A DNA stretch of 64,000 nt from Sedimentibacter sp. SX930 (GTDB lineage Bacteria; Bacillota; Bacilli; Lactobacillales; Aerococcaceae). A program made the position numbers and the translations under genes. The stretch spans positions 186,001 to 250,000 of the forward strand of contig MUZD01000003.1 of the NCBI GenBank assembly GCA_002155105.1, read 5' to 3'. This document shows, piece by piece, positions 1 through 9,619 of the stretch. Position 1 is the stretch's first letter. Every line of letters begins with the position of its first letter. Below the pieces are notes generated by a model that saw only the letters and a list, made by a program, of their open reading frames with translations, had not been told where the DNA came from and made no database searches.

Positions 1-159
1 CTTCTTTTTGACCCGCCCAGTGATGAATTCAATGGGTGCATGCACATTCTCATCGCGATACTGCTTACGGATTCCCTTCAGCTTAACTTTTAATTCCTCT
101 ACCGCTTGTTCGTACGGCGCTAAAAATGAATCCCAGTTTTCAACTTCCTTATTTTCCAT
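1..159 (-). CDS. relQ: Small alarmone synthetase RelQ (YjbM), N-terminal part, cut by window edge
   Basis: Only the first 53 codons lie in the window; the gene runs off the left edge. The start reads MENKEVENWDSFLAPYEQA and is followed by EELKVKLKGIRKQYRDEN and PIEFITGRVKKK, which is the typical beginning of the single-domain (p)ppGpp synthetases RelQ/YjbM. These soluble enzymes transfer pyrophosphate from ATP to GDP or GTP and raise alarmone levels under envelope or other stress. The catalytic residues are not in view, so activity cannot be judged. It is divergent from a CYTH protein gene, the arrangement known from the Bacillus yjbK-yjbM region, and that context supports the call. The ribosome binding site (GGGTGT) is weak. 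Confidence 0.85.
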   Translation of the reverse strand, partial: MENKEVENWDSFLAPYEQAVEELKVKLKGIRKQYRDENVHAPIEFITGRVKKK

Positions 160-177
160 AGAACGACACCCTATCAT

Positions 178-206
178 ATAGTATATGCTACTTTATTTTA
201 TCACAA
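178..206 (-). promoter_or_regulatory. Candidate promoter of relQ
   Basis: On the minus strand TTGTGA and TACTAT are separated by 17 bp and sit about 20 bp before the relQ start. The hexamers are close to the housekeeping consensus, but the assignment is by eye only. Confidence 0.45.
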
Positions 207-453
207 TTATTTATGATTCTATACAATTCTTGTCGAAAAGGACCGAATTCATTTTTTCTTCATATTATTAGGCTGCGTTATCCGCGCCAGCATCTCCAAA
301 TAATCAACTGCGCAAAACTTATGATACAATAAGAATAAGATTTCGCATCGCCTGCCAGTATATATGCTGATGAACGGCCCGCAACGAAGGCTCGAATTTT
401 TGATCAGCGATCCCGACCAAAACGAACCTCATAACCGAAAGGAAGTAATGACC

Positions 454-1047
454 ATGAGCCAAAATATTGAAAAAGAATTCAAAAACCTATTGAATAAAGA
501 AGAATACGAAGCGTTGCTTACTGCCTTCAACCTTGAAGCAACAGAACCCATCAAACAAACAAACGTCTATTTCGATACACCTGACTTTAAACTCAAGGGC
601 CTGAACAGCGGACTGCGCATCCGTATGTATGAAGATAAAGGTGAAATCACACTGAAAACACCTATTCAGGAGAATGAAAAATTGGAAACGAACGATGATC
701 TGACCCTTGATGAAGCAAAAGCATTGGTCGATTCCCACCGGATCAAAGCATCGGGAAATGTGGCCGATAAACTGAAGGAGTTGGGCATTGCGACAGAAGA
801 CCTTAGGATCATCGGCCAGCTCTCTACCATCCGTTATGATTTCCCCGGGGACAAAGGGACCTACTTCTTGGATAAAAGCTTCTACCAAGATCAAATGGAT
901 TACGAATTGGAATTCGAGTCCGAGTCTTTGGAAGAAGGGGCTCTCGCGTTCCAAAGTTTCCTGAAACTTCACGATATCAAAGTCCGAAAAGCGAAACAAA
1001 AAATCGAACGCATGCTGGCCTATCCCAATTCGACTACGCACCAATAA
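454..1047 (+). CDS. CYTH-domain protein (YjbK-like triphosphate tunnel metalloenzyme)
   Basis: A 197-residue soluble protein with the CYTH fold signature. It starts MSQNIEKEFKNLLNKEEYE, where IEKEFK is the N-terminal ExExK-type motif that binds the triphosphate and metal. Later charged strands (SGLRIRMYEDKGEITLKTP and YELEFESESLEEG) fit the tunnel walls. Family members cleave inorganic triphosphate or make cyclic AMP or thiamine triphosphate; in this YjbK branch the natural substrate is not settled. The start at 454 is chosen because AAAGGAAG (438-445) lies 8 bases upstream; an ATG at 448 is too close to it. The neighbour relQ is divergent, suggesting a shared link with nucleotide polyphosphate metabolism, which is inference. 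Confidence 0.85.
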   Translation: MSQNIEKEFKNLLNKEEYEALLTAFNLEATEPIKQTNVYFDTPDFKLKGLNSGLRIRMYEDKGEITLKTPIQENEKLETNDDLTLDEAKALVDSHRIKASGNVADKLKELGIATEDLRIIGQLSTIRYDFPGDKGTYFLDKSFYQDQMDYELEFESESLEEGALAFQSFLKLHDIKVRKAKQKIERMLAYPNSTTHQ

Positions 1048-1075
1048 TCGGTAACCGACAACGGTTCATACAGAT

Positions 1076-1117
1076 AGACCTACCCTCCGGAAGTCCAAGC
1101 GGAGAATGGGTCTTTTT
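1076..1117 (+). terminator. Probable terminator after the CYTH gene
   Basis: An imperfect stem pairs AGACC..CCTCCG with CGGAG..GGGTCT and runs into TTTTT, 29 bases after the stop codon. Confidence 0.55.
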
Positions 1118-1212
1118 GCTTATTTCCTTGCGCGAAAACAGACAAAAACATGAAATCCTTCTATTTGAATCGGATTCTAGGCCATACAAGATAAAAAAAT
1201 CAGTCGATTTAG

Positions 1213-1241
1213 TTGCAATAATGTAAATTGTCTCGTAAAAT
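1213..1241 (+). promoter_or_regulatory. Candidate promoter of the spxH transcript
   Basis: TTGCAA and TAAAAT with a 17-bp spacer, about 165 bp before the spxH start, would give a long leader that contains the hairpin at 1329-1363. Confidence 0.4.
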
Positions 1242-1328
1242 ACACCTTGACAATAAAACAAGTGATACTGAACAAGAAAAATGAAGGGTGCACGGGAAAA
1301 TAGCCTGTCTTGAAAAGACTGTTCTTAG

Positions 1329-1363
1329 AAAAGCCTTATTGCTACTTGTTTAGGCTTTTTTTT
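1329..1363 (+). terminator. Terminator-like hairpin in front of spxH (possible attenuator)
   Basis: AAAAGCCT pairs with AGGCTTTT around a 15-base loop and continues into eight T residues. It lies 44 bases before the spxH start codon. It either ends a transcript from upstream or acts as an attenuator in the spxH leader; an extended -10 (TGGTAAACT, 1363-1371) directly after it could start a short spxH transcript. Confidence 0.5.
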
Positions 1364-1406
1364 GGTAAACTAAAAGTAAGCAAAATAGGAAAGAGGGAGG
1401 GATAAA

Positions 1407-2105
1407 ATGTATAGGTCAAAACAGAATACAACTGATTCTATCTCTTCTCCTCAACAGATTTTTGAGCTTTATCTATTCGTGAATCCGATCGGCTACAAAT
1501 GCTACCGTACGGAACAAGAAGTCCTGAAATTCATGAGTTCTTTGGATGGACCTAAAGTCCACTTCCGTTTCATCACGTTCCATAATTTCAATACCGTCAC
1601 TCAGTACATGAAGCGCTTAAATTTACCGGAAAAGGATCTTACCTTACGTAATCAAATATATAGTTCAATCTATGATGCCTCATTGGCATACAAGGCTGCC
1701 TTGATGCAAGGTAAAAAACGCGGCCGCAACTTTTTGCTCCATCTGCAGAAATCACTTGCGGATGGCAAGACCATCTATTCAAATGAACTGTTGGCTGAAG
1801 TCGCCGTCAAAGCCAAACTGGACGTCGATATGTTCTTCGAGGATAAGGAATCACCTTTCGTAAAAAGCAGCTACGAAGCGGACCAGCACATCGCGCAAGA
1901 GATGAACATCAAAACGAATCCGTCTCTTGTCATCTTTGATAATCTGAATTATCAATACGGCCTTTTGTTGGAGGACAACATCACTGCCGAGGTACTTCAT
2001 GAAGTGATCAAAGATTGCTCGGTTGCATGCGAACAGAAGAGTGCCAAAATGAAAAAAACAAATATCACGACAATCGGAAAAAACTACCTACGCATCACAC
2101 ACTGA
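1407..2105 (+). CDS. spxH: SpxH/YjbH-like ClpXP adaptor (DsbA-family fold)
   Basis: A 232-residue protein of the DsbA/FrnE-like thioredoxin superfamily. Near the N-terminus ELYLFVNPIGYKCYRTEQ corresponds to the strand-loop that carries the CXXC pair in DsbA relatives, but only the second cysteine remains here. The central helical part (SIYDASLAYKAALMQGKKRG) and the late NPSLVIFDN strand with cis-proline type context fit YjbH. In Bacillus and Staphylococcus this adaptor presents Spx to ClpXP for degradation. Spx itself is encoded 4.5 kb away in this window, supporting the assignment. A strong GGGAGGG ribosome binding site precedes the ATG. Sequence divergence from characterised YjbH is high, so the function is inferred from fold and synteny. 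Confidence 0.75.
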   Translation: MYRSKQNTTDSISSPQQIFELYLFVNPIGYKCYRTEQEVLKFMSSLDGPKVHFRFITFHNFNTVTQYMKRLNLPEKDLTLRNQIYSSIYDASLAYKAALMQGKKRGRNFLLHLQKSLADGKTIYSNELLAEVAVKAKLDVDMFFEDKESPFVKSSYEADQHIAQEMNIKTNPSLVIFDNLNYQYGLLLEDNITAEVLHEVIKDCSVACEQKSAKMKKTNITTIGKNYLRITH

Positions 2106-2109
2106 TGCT

Positions 2110-2147
2110 AAAAAACTTCGCGGCCCCAATTGGCCGCGAAGTTTTTT
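2110..2147. terminator. Bidirectional terminator between convergent spxH and pepF
   Basis: A near-perfect 16-bp stem (AAAAAACTTCGCGGCC with GGCCGCGAAGTTTTTT) has A and T runs on both sides, so it can stop transcription from either gene. Confidence 0.9.
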
Positions 2148-2193
2148 GTTTATTTTACTGACGAGACGCTTTTATGACATGGATTCTTTTTGA

Positions 2194-4011
2194 TTAAGCT
2201 TGTTGCGCCGCAATCAATTGTTCCAGTTCGTTCAGACGTTCCTCGAACACTTTCATGGCATCCTCAATGTAAGCGGACTGAGTCATATCCACGCCTGCTT
2301 TTTTCATCACTTCAATCGGATAGTCACTGTTTCCTGCTTTCAGATAGGCAAGGTACTGCTCCAACGCGCCTTCCTCTCCCTCAACGATCCGTTTTGCCAA
2401 TGCCGTCGCAGCCGAAAAGCCGGTTGCGTATTGGTAAACGTAGTAATTATAGTAGAAATGCGGGATGCGGGTCCATTCGATTCCAATCTCAGGGTCCTTT
2501 TCGACACTTGGACCATAATATTTGGCGTTCAGTTCTGCATAATAAGAAGTCATGAAATCTTGTGTCAAAGGAACACCTGCCAAGGCTTGCTGATGGATGT
2601 AGTGCTCAAATTCAGCAAATTGGGTTTGACGGAAGATCGTTCCCTTGAAGCCGTCAAGGTAATGATTCAAGATATAGATGCGGACCTTGGGATCGGTCTG
2701 GGTCTTCAGCAAATAATCAGTCAAAATATTTTCGTTTGTTGTCGAAGCGATTTCGGCCAGGAAAATCGAATAATCGCCGTACACATAGGGCTGATTCTTT
2801 CTCGTCAGATAGCTGTGCACACTGTGACCCAGTTCATGGACCAAGGTATACAGTTGATTCAATGAATCTTGCCAATTCATCAGGATATACGGATTCGTGT
2901 CATAGGCGCCGGAAGAATAAGCTCCGCTGCGTTTGCCCTCATTCTCAAGCCAGTCGATCCAACGGTTGCCGAATGCCTCCTGGAGGATAGCCTGATAATC
3001 CTCTCCCAGCGGCTGAAGGCCGCGCAAGGTTTCTTCAGTCGCCGCCTCGATGCTGTATTTGATCGGTGCCTCCCCTGTCAACGGGGTATACATATCGTAC
3101 ATATGCAACTCCTCGACACCCAACAATTGCTTGCGCAAGTCCACATAGCGATGCAACAAAGGCAGATGCTCATTGACCACCTGGAGCAACGTATCATAAA
3201 CCGCTTCTGGAATGTGATTGTTCGCCAGCGCCGCTGCACGGGCAGATTCATATTTATGCACTTTGGCTTTGTAATTGTGCGCCTTCACGTTCGTGGATAA
3301 GGTGGTCGCAAACGTATTTTTCAGACCCTCATACGTTTGATAGAGCGCTTTGAAGGCCCCTTCGCGCACTTCCCGATCCGGACTTTCCATCAGCTGCCCA
3401 TACAAACCGTGAGTCAGTTGGACATCTTGGCCTTCCTCGTTCTTGACTGTCGGGAAGGTGATGTCTGCGTTATTGAGAACCGAGAAGGTTTTGCTTGGCG
3501 CAGCAAAGATTTCCCCAGCCCCCGCCAACAACTCTTCTTCTCTGGCGGACAGGACATGCTCACGAGCAGAGGTTAGGCTATCCAAAAGATGCGCATACGG
3601 CTGCAACTTTTCGTTCTCTGCCAAGTATTTCTCCAGCTCGTCCTCCGGAATCTCCAGTATTTCCGGTTCGAACCAAGAAGTCGCTTCACTGACGCTCGTC
3701 AAGATCGACAAAGCTTTGTCGTGCAGATTCTGATACAGGCTGTCCGCAGTATCCTGATCATTCTTCAGATGGGAGTAAACATAGACCCGTTCCAATTTCT
3801 GGTTGATCTTGAGGACTTCTTCAATCCCTTTCAGCAAGGAGTGACTGCTTGAGCCGATGGATCCTTGCAAGGCCTTCACGAACGGCACTGCACCCGCTAA
3901 TTCGTCCAACGCTTTCTCGAAAGCTTCATCTGTCGCAAAGATCGTTGTCAAATCCCATGTGGAAGTCTCCGGGACCTCCGCTCTCTTCAGTCGTTTTTGT
4001 GTGTTTGTCAT
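2194..4011 (-). CDS. pepF: Oligoendopeptidase F (peptidase family M3B)
   Basis: A cytoplasmic zinc metallopeptidase of 605 residues, the usual PepF length. It cleaves oligopeptides of roughly 7 to 17 residues and takes part in peptide turnover and nitrogen supply. The zinc motif HELGH stands near residue 389 in LVHELGHSVHSYL, with the downstream glutamate ligand region EIASTTNE. The N-terminal all-helical cap and the C-terminal HFYYNYYVYQYATG segment are typical of M3B. Its start follows AGAGGGGG, and it is the first gene downstream of coiA on the same strand, with about 80 bp between. The coiA-pepF pair is conserved in Bacillus (yjbF-yjbG) and streptococci. Confidence 0.95.
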   Translation of the reverse strand: MTNTQKRLKRAEVPETSTWDLTTIFATDEAFEKALDELAGAVPFVKALQGSIGSSSHSLLKGIEEVLKINQKLERVYVYSHLKNDQDTADSLYQNLHDKALSILTSVSEATSWFEPEILEIPEDELEKYLAENEKLQPYAHLLDSLTSAREHVLSAREEELLAGAGEIFAAPSKTFSVLNNADITFPTVKNEEGQDVQLTHGLYGQLMESPDREVREGAFKALYQTYEGLKNTFATTLSTNVKAHNYKAKVHKYESARAAALANNHIPEAVYDTLLQVVNEHLPLLHRYVDLRKQLLGVEELHMYDMYTPLTGEAPIKYSIEAATEETLRGLQPLGEDYQAILQEAFGNRWIDWLENEGKRSGAYSSGAYDTNPYILMNWQDSLNQLYTLVHELGHSVHSYLTRKNQPYVYGDYSIFLAEIASTTNENILTDYLLKTQTDPKVRIYILNHYLDGFKGTIFRQTQFAEFEHYIHQQALAGVPLTQDFMTSYYAELNAKYYGPSVEKDPEIGIEWTRIPHFYYNYYVYQYATGFSAATALAKRIVEGEEGALEQYLAYLKAGNSDYPIEVMKKAGVDMTQSAYIEDAMKVFEERLNELEQLIAAQQA

Positions 4012-4093
4012 GCGGTTTCCCCCTCTAATTTCTCAATAGTATAATTTTATCATACCTTGGGACCGAAAGGATACTGGCAAGAATATACAGGTT

Positions 4094-5260
4094 CTACCCC
4101 AAGCAAGAATGCTGAATATCCGTTTTCCCTTCCAACGGCGCGGAAAGCAGGATCCATTCCTCCCTGCCGATGGCTGCGGCATGCCCATCCTCGACCAGAC
4201 GCATCATGAATTGGAGCAACGGTTCCCATAAATTCGCCTCATCAGCTTCCTTCGACGTCCTTGTCCGGATCATGTTCATGCGTATGCATTTTGACAGCCA
4301 ATCAAGCAGCTGTTTTTTGGTGAGAGGCGTTGTCGTTTCCGGATCGCTGAAATCCCGGAGAAGATAGTACCGCCAAATATATGCCGGTGTGCGGATGCCT
4401 AATGTTCGGCAAGGTAATTCGAACAGGAATGCCGGCAAATGATAAAGGTCCTTCCGATCGAGATAGACCGCCAACAGAAATTTCCGGTGCTCCGGGTCGT
4501 TGCGGTACCGCAACAGATTGATATCCTTCGCCTGCATATGCTTTCGTGGGACATTTTTTTCGCAAGCTTTAGGCATCAAATTGGAAGCACCTGGCAAATG
4601 CCCCTCCCTGTAGAGATTCTCTAAGCAAGCAAGTTTGAGTCCATCCAAAGGAATCGCAGTCTTCACAAAATGAAAACGATCATCGCTTCCCAACTTGAGG
4701 TGGTGATAGATGGCCATTTCTTCCGTTTGGGTATCCAGAATACCGATCCAACTTCCAAGTGCGACGGAATGCTTCAAGAATTGATAGATGGACTGCGTCA
4801 TTTTGGTGCTGCCCGGCTGATAGTTCATCCCACAAATCCACCATACTTCGTAGCCGAATCGTTGGTATCCCTTCGTCCGCGCCAACAAATCGGCAGGCGA
4901 GATTGGACTGCATTGGTACTCCACTGCAATTTTCTTTCCATCCCCAAGAACTAGCAGCAGATCCGGGCGCTGCTGCAATTCCGGCAGCCAACACTCCAGT
5001 GTGACTTCAAAACCTTCACTCTTGAATTTTTCAAAAAGCAACTGCTTCCCTTTTAGGTGGGAAAGCGTTTCGCCTTCCGAAAAAACGGCACAATCCGAAT
5101 GTTGATGGTGGGCAAAATGCGCAACCATGATGTTTCCATTTTTCAGCACCAACTTCCCTTTGCAGGCCGGACAATAATACTCTTCGAGATTCTTGCCTTT
5201 TTGTTTTGAAGCCTGGTAAGCCTGAATCAATTCTCCACTTGCATTTCTAGCGATCAGCAT
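4094..5260 (-). CDS. coiA: Competence protein CoiA
   Basis: A 388-residue CoiA-family protein. The start at 5260 gives MLIARNASGELIQAYQA, the family N-terminus, behind AAAGGGCGG. A small zinc-binding region follows (YYCPACKGKL, then HFAHHQHSDC, about residues 28-60). The nuclease-like core holds RPDLLLVLGDGKKIAVEYQ near residue 115, with the D and E-x-Q residues of a PD-(D/E)XK-type site. CoiA acts after DNA uptake in transformation, promoting recombination with RecA and DprA. The open frame extends 63 codons further upstream to 5449, but that part is the repeat element at 5315-5553 and has no family similarity. Whether this organism is naturally competent cannot be told from the window. Confidence 0.88.
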   Translation of the reverse strand: MLIARNASGELIQAYQASKQKGKNLEEYYCPACKGKLVLKNGNIMVAHFAHHQHSDCAVFSEGETLSHLKGKQLLFEKFKSEGFEVTLECWLPELQQRPDLLLVLGDGKKIAVEYQCSPISPADLLARTKGYQRFGYEVWWICGMNYQPGSTKMTQSIYQFLKHSVALGSWIGILDTQTEEMAIYHHLKLGSDDRFHFVKTAIPLDGLKLACLENLYREGHLPGASNLMPKACEKNVPRKHMQAKDINLLRYRNDPEHRKFLLAVYLDRKDLYHLPAFLFELPCRTLGIRTPAYIWRYYLLRDFSDPETTTPLTKKQLLDWLSKCIRMNMIRTRTSKEADEANLWEPLLQFMMRLVEDGHAAAIGREEWILLSAPLEGKTDIQHSCLG

Positions 5261-5314
5261 AAGCAACCGCCCTTTCTCTCCGTTTCCCATAATATCCGCA
5301 AAAGAATTAGAAAA

Positions 5315-5553
5315 GCGTTCCAAGCCCGCTCTGCCTCGAAAGAAATTTAGGAAATCTGGCCTCGCAACGTTCCCTACGGTCACCTTATACTGGGACTCTA
5401 AGGGATGAATCCCTAAGAGTCCCATGCAAATGAGCATCGCAGAGCGCAATTGCTGAGAGACTTCCTGCGTCAGCAGGTTAGTCTAACAGTATCCTTGGCT
5501 CTTAGAGACAAGGGGTTCCTTTATCCCTTTTCCGAGAGGCAGGCTTGGAACGC
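5315..5553. repeat. Mosaic long-hairpin repeat element upstream of coiA
   Basis: A 239-bp intergenic element bounded by perfect 12-bp inverted ends GCGTTCCAAGCC (5315-5326) and GGCTTGGAACGC (5542-5553). Inside it carries the block AAAGAAATTTAGGAAATC and a hairpin at 5392-5423, both also present in the elements at 8351 and 46861. It lies between mecA and coiA and covers the 5' extension of the coiA frame. Confidence 0.8.
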
Positions 5554-5646
5554 TAGACATCGGTTGGGGATGCAGAATATTTTTGAAAATCTATAAAACA
5601 CCTATGGTGATGCCATATTCACTTAAAATAACCATCTCCTTTAAAA

Positions 5647-5677
5647 TAAAAAAATCCGACCCTTTTCGGGGTCGGAT
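5647..5677 (-). terminator. Terminator of mecA
   Basis: On the minus strand ATCCGACCC pairs with GGGTCGGAT and runs into seven T residues, 5 bases after the mecA stop codon. Confidence 0.9.
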
Positions 5678-5681
5678 CAGA

Positions 5682-6341
5682 TTATTTAAAGTAGTGTCTG
5701 GCTGATTCCAATGCGTTGTCCTGGATGACCAACTTACCGTATTCGCCCAATATTTCAACAGCGATATCAGATTCCTCCGCAAATTCCAAAGCCTTCAGAA
5801 TTTCGTTATCGATATTCGTTTCCGTCATCTCATCTATGAAATAGACAACCGTCAAATAATATTGATTATCATAATAGTAAAGCGAAGATACGCCGCTCTC
5901 CAAAAACATCCGTTTCGCCAGCTCCAAGAAATCATCAAAACTCTGGAATTTAAATACGACTTCCACCGGTGCCATATCATCTTCTTCGGATTCAACATCC
6001 GTTTTATCCCGTGCGTTGAAACTCTTTGTCTGTTTTTTGATGTAATCCACTACATGCTCCAATTGATTGGAGCCATTCGCCATGTCGAAGTCGTCTTCAT
6101 TATTCATCCCTTTACTGATGAATAACTCTAAGCCATTCCCATTAGGCAGCACTTGGAAAGTAATTGCATCTGATTCATGAAATTGATTATCAACATCGAC
6201 TTCCTCGAGGATGCTGTAGAAAAAGCTCTCGATTTGCTTTTGATTTCCTAATAAATCCAGAAAGGTGATGCCTCTTTCCTCTAAATCAGAATTCTCAATC
6301 AAAACGCGAATTGTGTTTTCGTTGATGTTTTCCATTTCCAT
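5682..6341 (-). CDS. mecA: Adaptor protein MecA
   Basis: A 219-residue adaptor that delivers substrates to the ClpC-ClpP protease and helps assemble the ClpC hexamer; in Bacillus it targets ComK and ComS. The N-terminal substrate-binding domain begins MEMENINENTIRVLIEN, matching the MEIERINE start of Bacillus MecA, followed by an acidic linker (residues about 105-120) and a C-terminal ClpC-binding domain (VVFKFQSFDDFLELAKRM onward, with SLYYYDNQYYLTVVY). The start at 6341 was chosen by family alignment; an ATG at 6344 is also possible. The gene lies between spx and coiA, as in Bacillus where spx, mecA and coiA are adjacent. Confidence 0.92.
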   Translation of the reverse strand: MEMENINENTIRVLIENSDLEERGITFLDLLGNQKQIESFFYSILEEVDVDNQFHESDAITFQVLPNGNGLELFISKGMNNEDDFDMANGSNQLEHVVDYIKKQTKSFNARDKTDVESEEDDMAPVEVVFKFQSFDDFLELAKRMFLESGVSSLYYYDNQYYLTVVYFIDEMTETNIDNEILKALEFAEESDIAVEILGEYGKLVIQDNALESARHYFK

Positions 6342-6495
6342 CATGCTTCACCCCACTTTTCTTTCCCTATTTTTCTTATACCCATTGTAAATCAAATCGC
6401 AAAAATGTAAAGACAAAAGCACAAAATCTTTTAACTTCTCATTTGTTTTCTCATCTGAGCGTTTCTTTCCTGTCAAAATGCCAACGTTTTGCGGT

Positions 6496-6536
6496 CAAAA
6501 AAGACAAGTACAGCCGTTGATCCGGTGCACTTGTCT
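6496..6536 (-). terminator. Terminator of spx
   Basis: On the minus strand AGACAAGT and ACTTGTCT form the stem, followed by TTTTTTGA, 26 bases after the spx stop. Confidence 0.8.
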
Positions 6537-6562
6537 GTTGATTCCTGTTTAGTTGCTGTTGA

Positions 6563-6961
6563 CTAGAAGTTTGCCAATCTTTGCGCTTTTTGTAGTTCCA
6601 ACGCGCGGACTTCCCTCGGCAAGAAACGACGGATTTCGTCTTCGTTGTATCCCACTTGCAAACGCTTCTCGTCCAGAATGATCGGACGACGCAACAGGCC
6701 GGGATTATCCTCGATCAAAGTGAATAATGTATTTAAAGGTAAATCGTCTAAGTCGATGTTCAGTTCTTGGAACGCTTTGGATCGAGTGGAAATAATTTCT
6801 TCAGTGCCTTCTTCAGTCATTTTCAGGATGCTTTTGATTTCAATTTCTGTCAAAGGTTCGGAGAATATATTCCTTTCAGTATAAGGGATGTTATTTTCTT
6901 CTAGCCATGCACGTGCCTTGCGACATGAGGTACAACTTGGGGAAGTATATAATGTTACCAT
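6563..6961 (-). CDS. spx: Redox-sensing transcription regulator Spx
   Basis: A 132-residue ArsC-like protein. It begins [20 protein letters not shown] with the CXXC disulfide switch (CTSC) at residues 10-13, and has the [21 protein letters not shown] segment that contains the conserved RPI of Spx. Spx binds the alpha C-terminal domain of RNA polymerase and switches on thiol-stress genes when oxidised; ClpXP with SpxH degrades it. The start at 6961 has AAAGGAGAG 8 bases upstream, so the 14 extra codons of the longer frame are rejected. Length and motifs fit the family fully. Adaptor genes mecA and spxH are close by. Confidence 0.95.
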   Translation of the reverse strand: MVTLYTSPSCTSCRKARAWLEENNIPYTERNIFSEPLTEIEIKSILKMTEEGTEEIISTRSKAFQELNIDLDDLPLNTLFTLIEDNPGLLRRPIILDEKRLQVGYNEDEIRRFLPREVRALELQKAQRLANF

Positions 6962-8343
<1,382 letters not shown>

Positions 8344-8350
8344 CAGAAAT

Positions 8351-8466
8351 GCTGAACGGGTTGTTCAGCCCTGAAAGAAATTTAGGAAATCATACCGTAT
8401 GAGCATCGTAGAGCGCAATAGGTATGATTTATCTAATTTCCGAAGGGCTAACCCGTGAAGCTGGCC
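8351..8466. repeat. Long-hairpin repeat element after trpS (clearest copy)
   Basis: This 116-bp element folds as one hairpin: GCTGAACGGGTT with AACCCGTGAAGC, AGCCCT (8367-8372) with AGGGCT (8444-8449), and AAATCATACC (8387-8396) with GGTATGATTT (8421-8430). The loop includes GAGCATCGTAGAGCGCAAT, also found at 5.4 and 47.0 kb. A fragment of the left arm recurs at 8474-8492. Confidence 0.85.
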
Positions 8467-8506
8467 AAGAAATGCTGAACGGGTTCGCTCTGCAATAATG
8501 ATGTAA

Positions 8507-8540
8507 AAGAGAAGCTCCGCAAATTGCGGGGCTTCTCTTT
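8507..8540. terminator. Terminator of lplJ, possibly bidirectional
   Basis: AAAGAGAAGC..CCGC pairs with GCGG..GCTTCTCTTT around a short loop, 5 bases from the lplJ stop codon; T-rich sequence follows on both strands. Confidence 0.85.
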
Positions 8541-8545
8541 CTTTA

Positions 8546-9553
8546 TCAGTACAATTCTTCAAGCAACTCTTCTGCTGTCACATTACCGAAGTATTTTTTG
8601 ATGTCAAGTTCATTCAATTTGGCAAGCATATCCTCTTTGGCATATTTTACTCCGATAAAAGCATCTTCAACATCCTTGATTTCCCCCAAGCCAAAGAAAT
8701 CTCCGAAAACCTTCAGCTGTTGGATATGCCCATCTTCAACGTTCATGCGGATTTCAATGGACCCGATCGGAAAACGATGATGTTTTTGGATTTCGAATTT
8801 GGGTGATTTGCCGTAATTCCAATCCCAGTTGCCGAAGTACTCTTCGCGGATTTCATAAACGCGTTTCCAATCTTCCTCGGTCAAATGGTACTCTTTTACT
8901 TCCTCACGCGTTTTTACATCAAAAATCGACAACAGCATCAAGTCTCGGAATTCTTCCGTAGTCAGGTCTTGATAAGCCTCATCAACAAAAGGTTTGATGT
9001 TGGTCACGCGGCTGCGGATCGATTTGATGCCTTTCGATTCGATTTTTTCTTTGCGTGGCTTCAATGCGCCGGTTACGGCATCCAGATCGGAGTCGAAAAG
9101 GATTGTCCCATGGGCGGTCATTCTTCCGTTTGTCGCATACATGGCATTCCCCGAGAATTTTTTCTCTCCGATGACCAGATCATTTCTGCCTTTTAATTCA
9201 GCTTCCTTGACGCCTACGCTGTGCAAAAAAGAAATGACCGGTTTTGTGAATTTTCCGAAATCACGGAATGAATCACCGTCATCCTTCGTGATGAAGCAGA
9301 AAGAGAAGTTCCCCAAATCGTGGTACACTGCACCGCCCCCGGACATACGGCGGACGATGTGTATCTTATTCGCTTCGACATAATTCGCATTGATTTCTTC
9401 GATCGTATTCTGGTTGCGGCCAATGATGATCGACGGCTCATTGATATAGAACAACAGTATCGGCTCATCTAAGATTTTTTCCTTCAATAAAAATGTCTCT
9501 AAGGCAATATTTACGCTGGGATCCAACTGTCCCTGATTATCCACAAAATACAT
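8546..9553 (-). CDS. lplJ: Lipoate-protein ligase
   Basis: A 335-residue lipoate ligase that activates free lipoate with ATP and attaches it to lysine of lipoyl domains in 2-oxoacid dehydrogenase or glycine cleavage complexes. The lipoate/biotin ligase core shows SIIIGRNQNT and the glycine-rich VRRMSGGGAVYHDLGN, followed by GEKKFSGNAM with the catalytic lysine region. The C-terminal accessory domain contains YFGNWDWNYGKSP, a hallmark of long LplA/LplJ enzymes. The start at 9553 (MYFVDNQGQ) is preceded by GGGAGAGG. An MBL-fold hydrolase gene lies 66 bp upstream, the same pairing as Bacillus yhfI-lplJ, so they are probably cotranscribed. Confidence 0.95.
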   Translation of the reverse strand: MYFVDNQGQLDPSVNIALETFLLKEKILDEPILLFYINEPSIIIGRNQNTIEEINANYVEANKIHIVRRMSGGGAVYHDLGNFSFCFITKDDGDSFRDFGKFTKPVISFLHSVGVKEAELKGRNDLVIGEKKFSGNAMYATNGRMTAHGTILFDSDLDAVTGALKPRKEKIESKGIKSIRSRVTNIKPFVDEAYQDLTTEEFRDLMLLSIFDVKTREEVKEYHLTEEDWKRVYEIREEYFGNWDWNYGKSPKFEIQKHHRFPIGSIEIRMNVEDGHIQQLKVFGDFFGLGEIKDVEDAFIGVKYAKEDMLAKLNELDIKKYFGNVTAEELLEELY

Positions 9554-9619
9554 ATGTTTATACCTCTCCCATTCTTGATTCGATTTGTTGTTTCGCTTCG
9601 TTCTGGTTGATGAACACAA

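Noticed and set aside
2190-3852. Several plus-strand frames opposite pepF, and similar frames opposite thrS, dnaB, polA and yhaN
   Set aside because: They are antisense shadows of well supported genes, without ribosome binding sites or family features.
5261-5449. Longer coiA start at 5449
   Set aside because: The extra residues are encoded by the repeat element and do not resemble CoiA; the ATG at 5260 has a suitable ribosome binding site.
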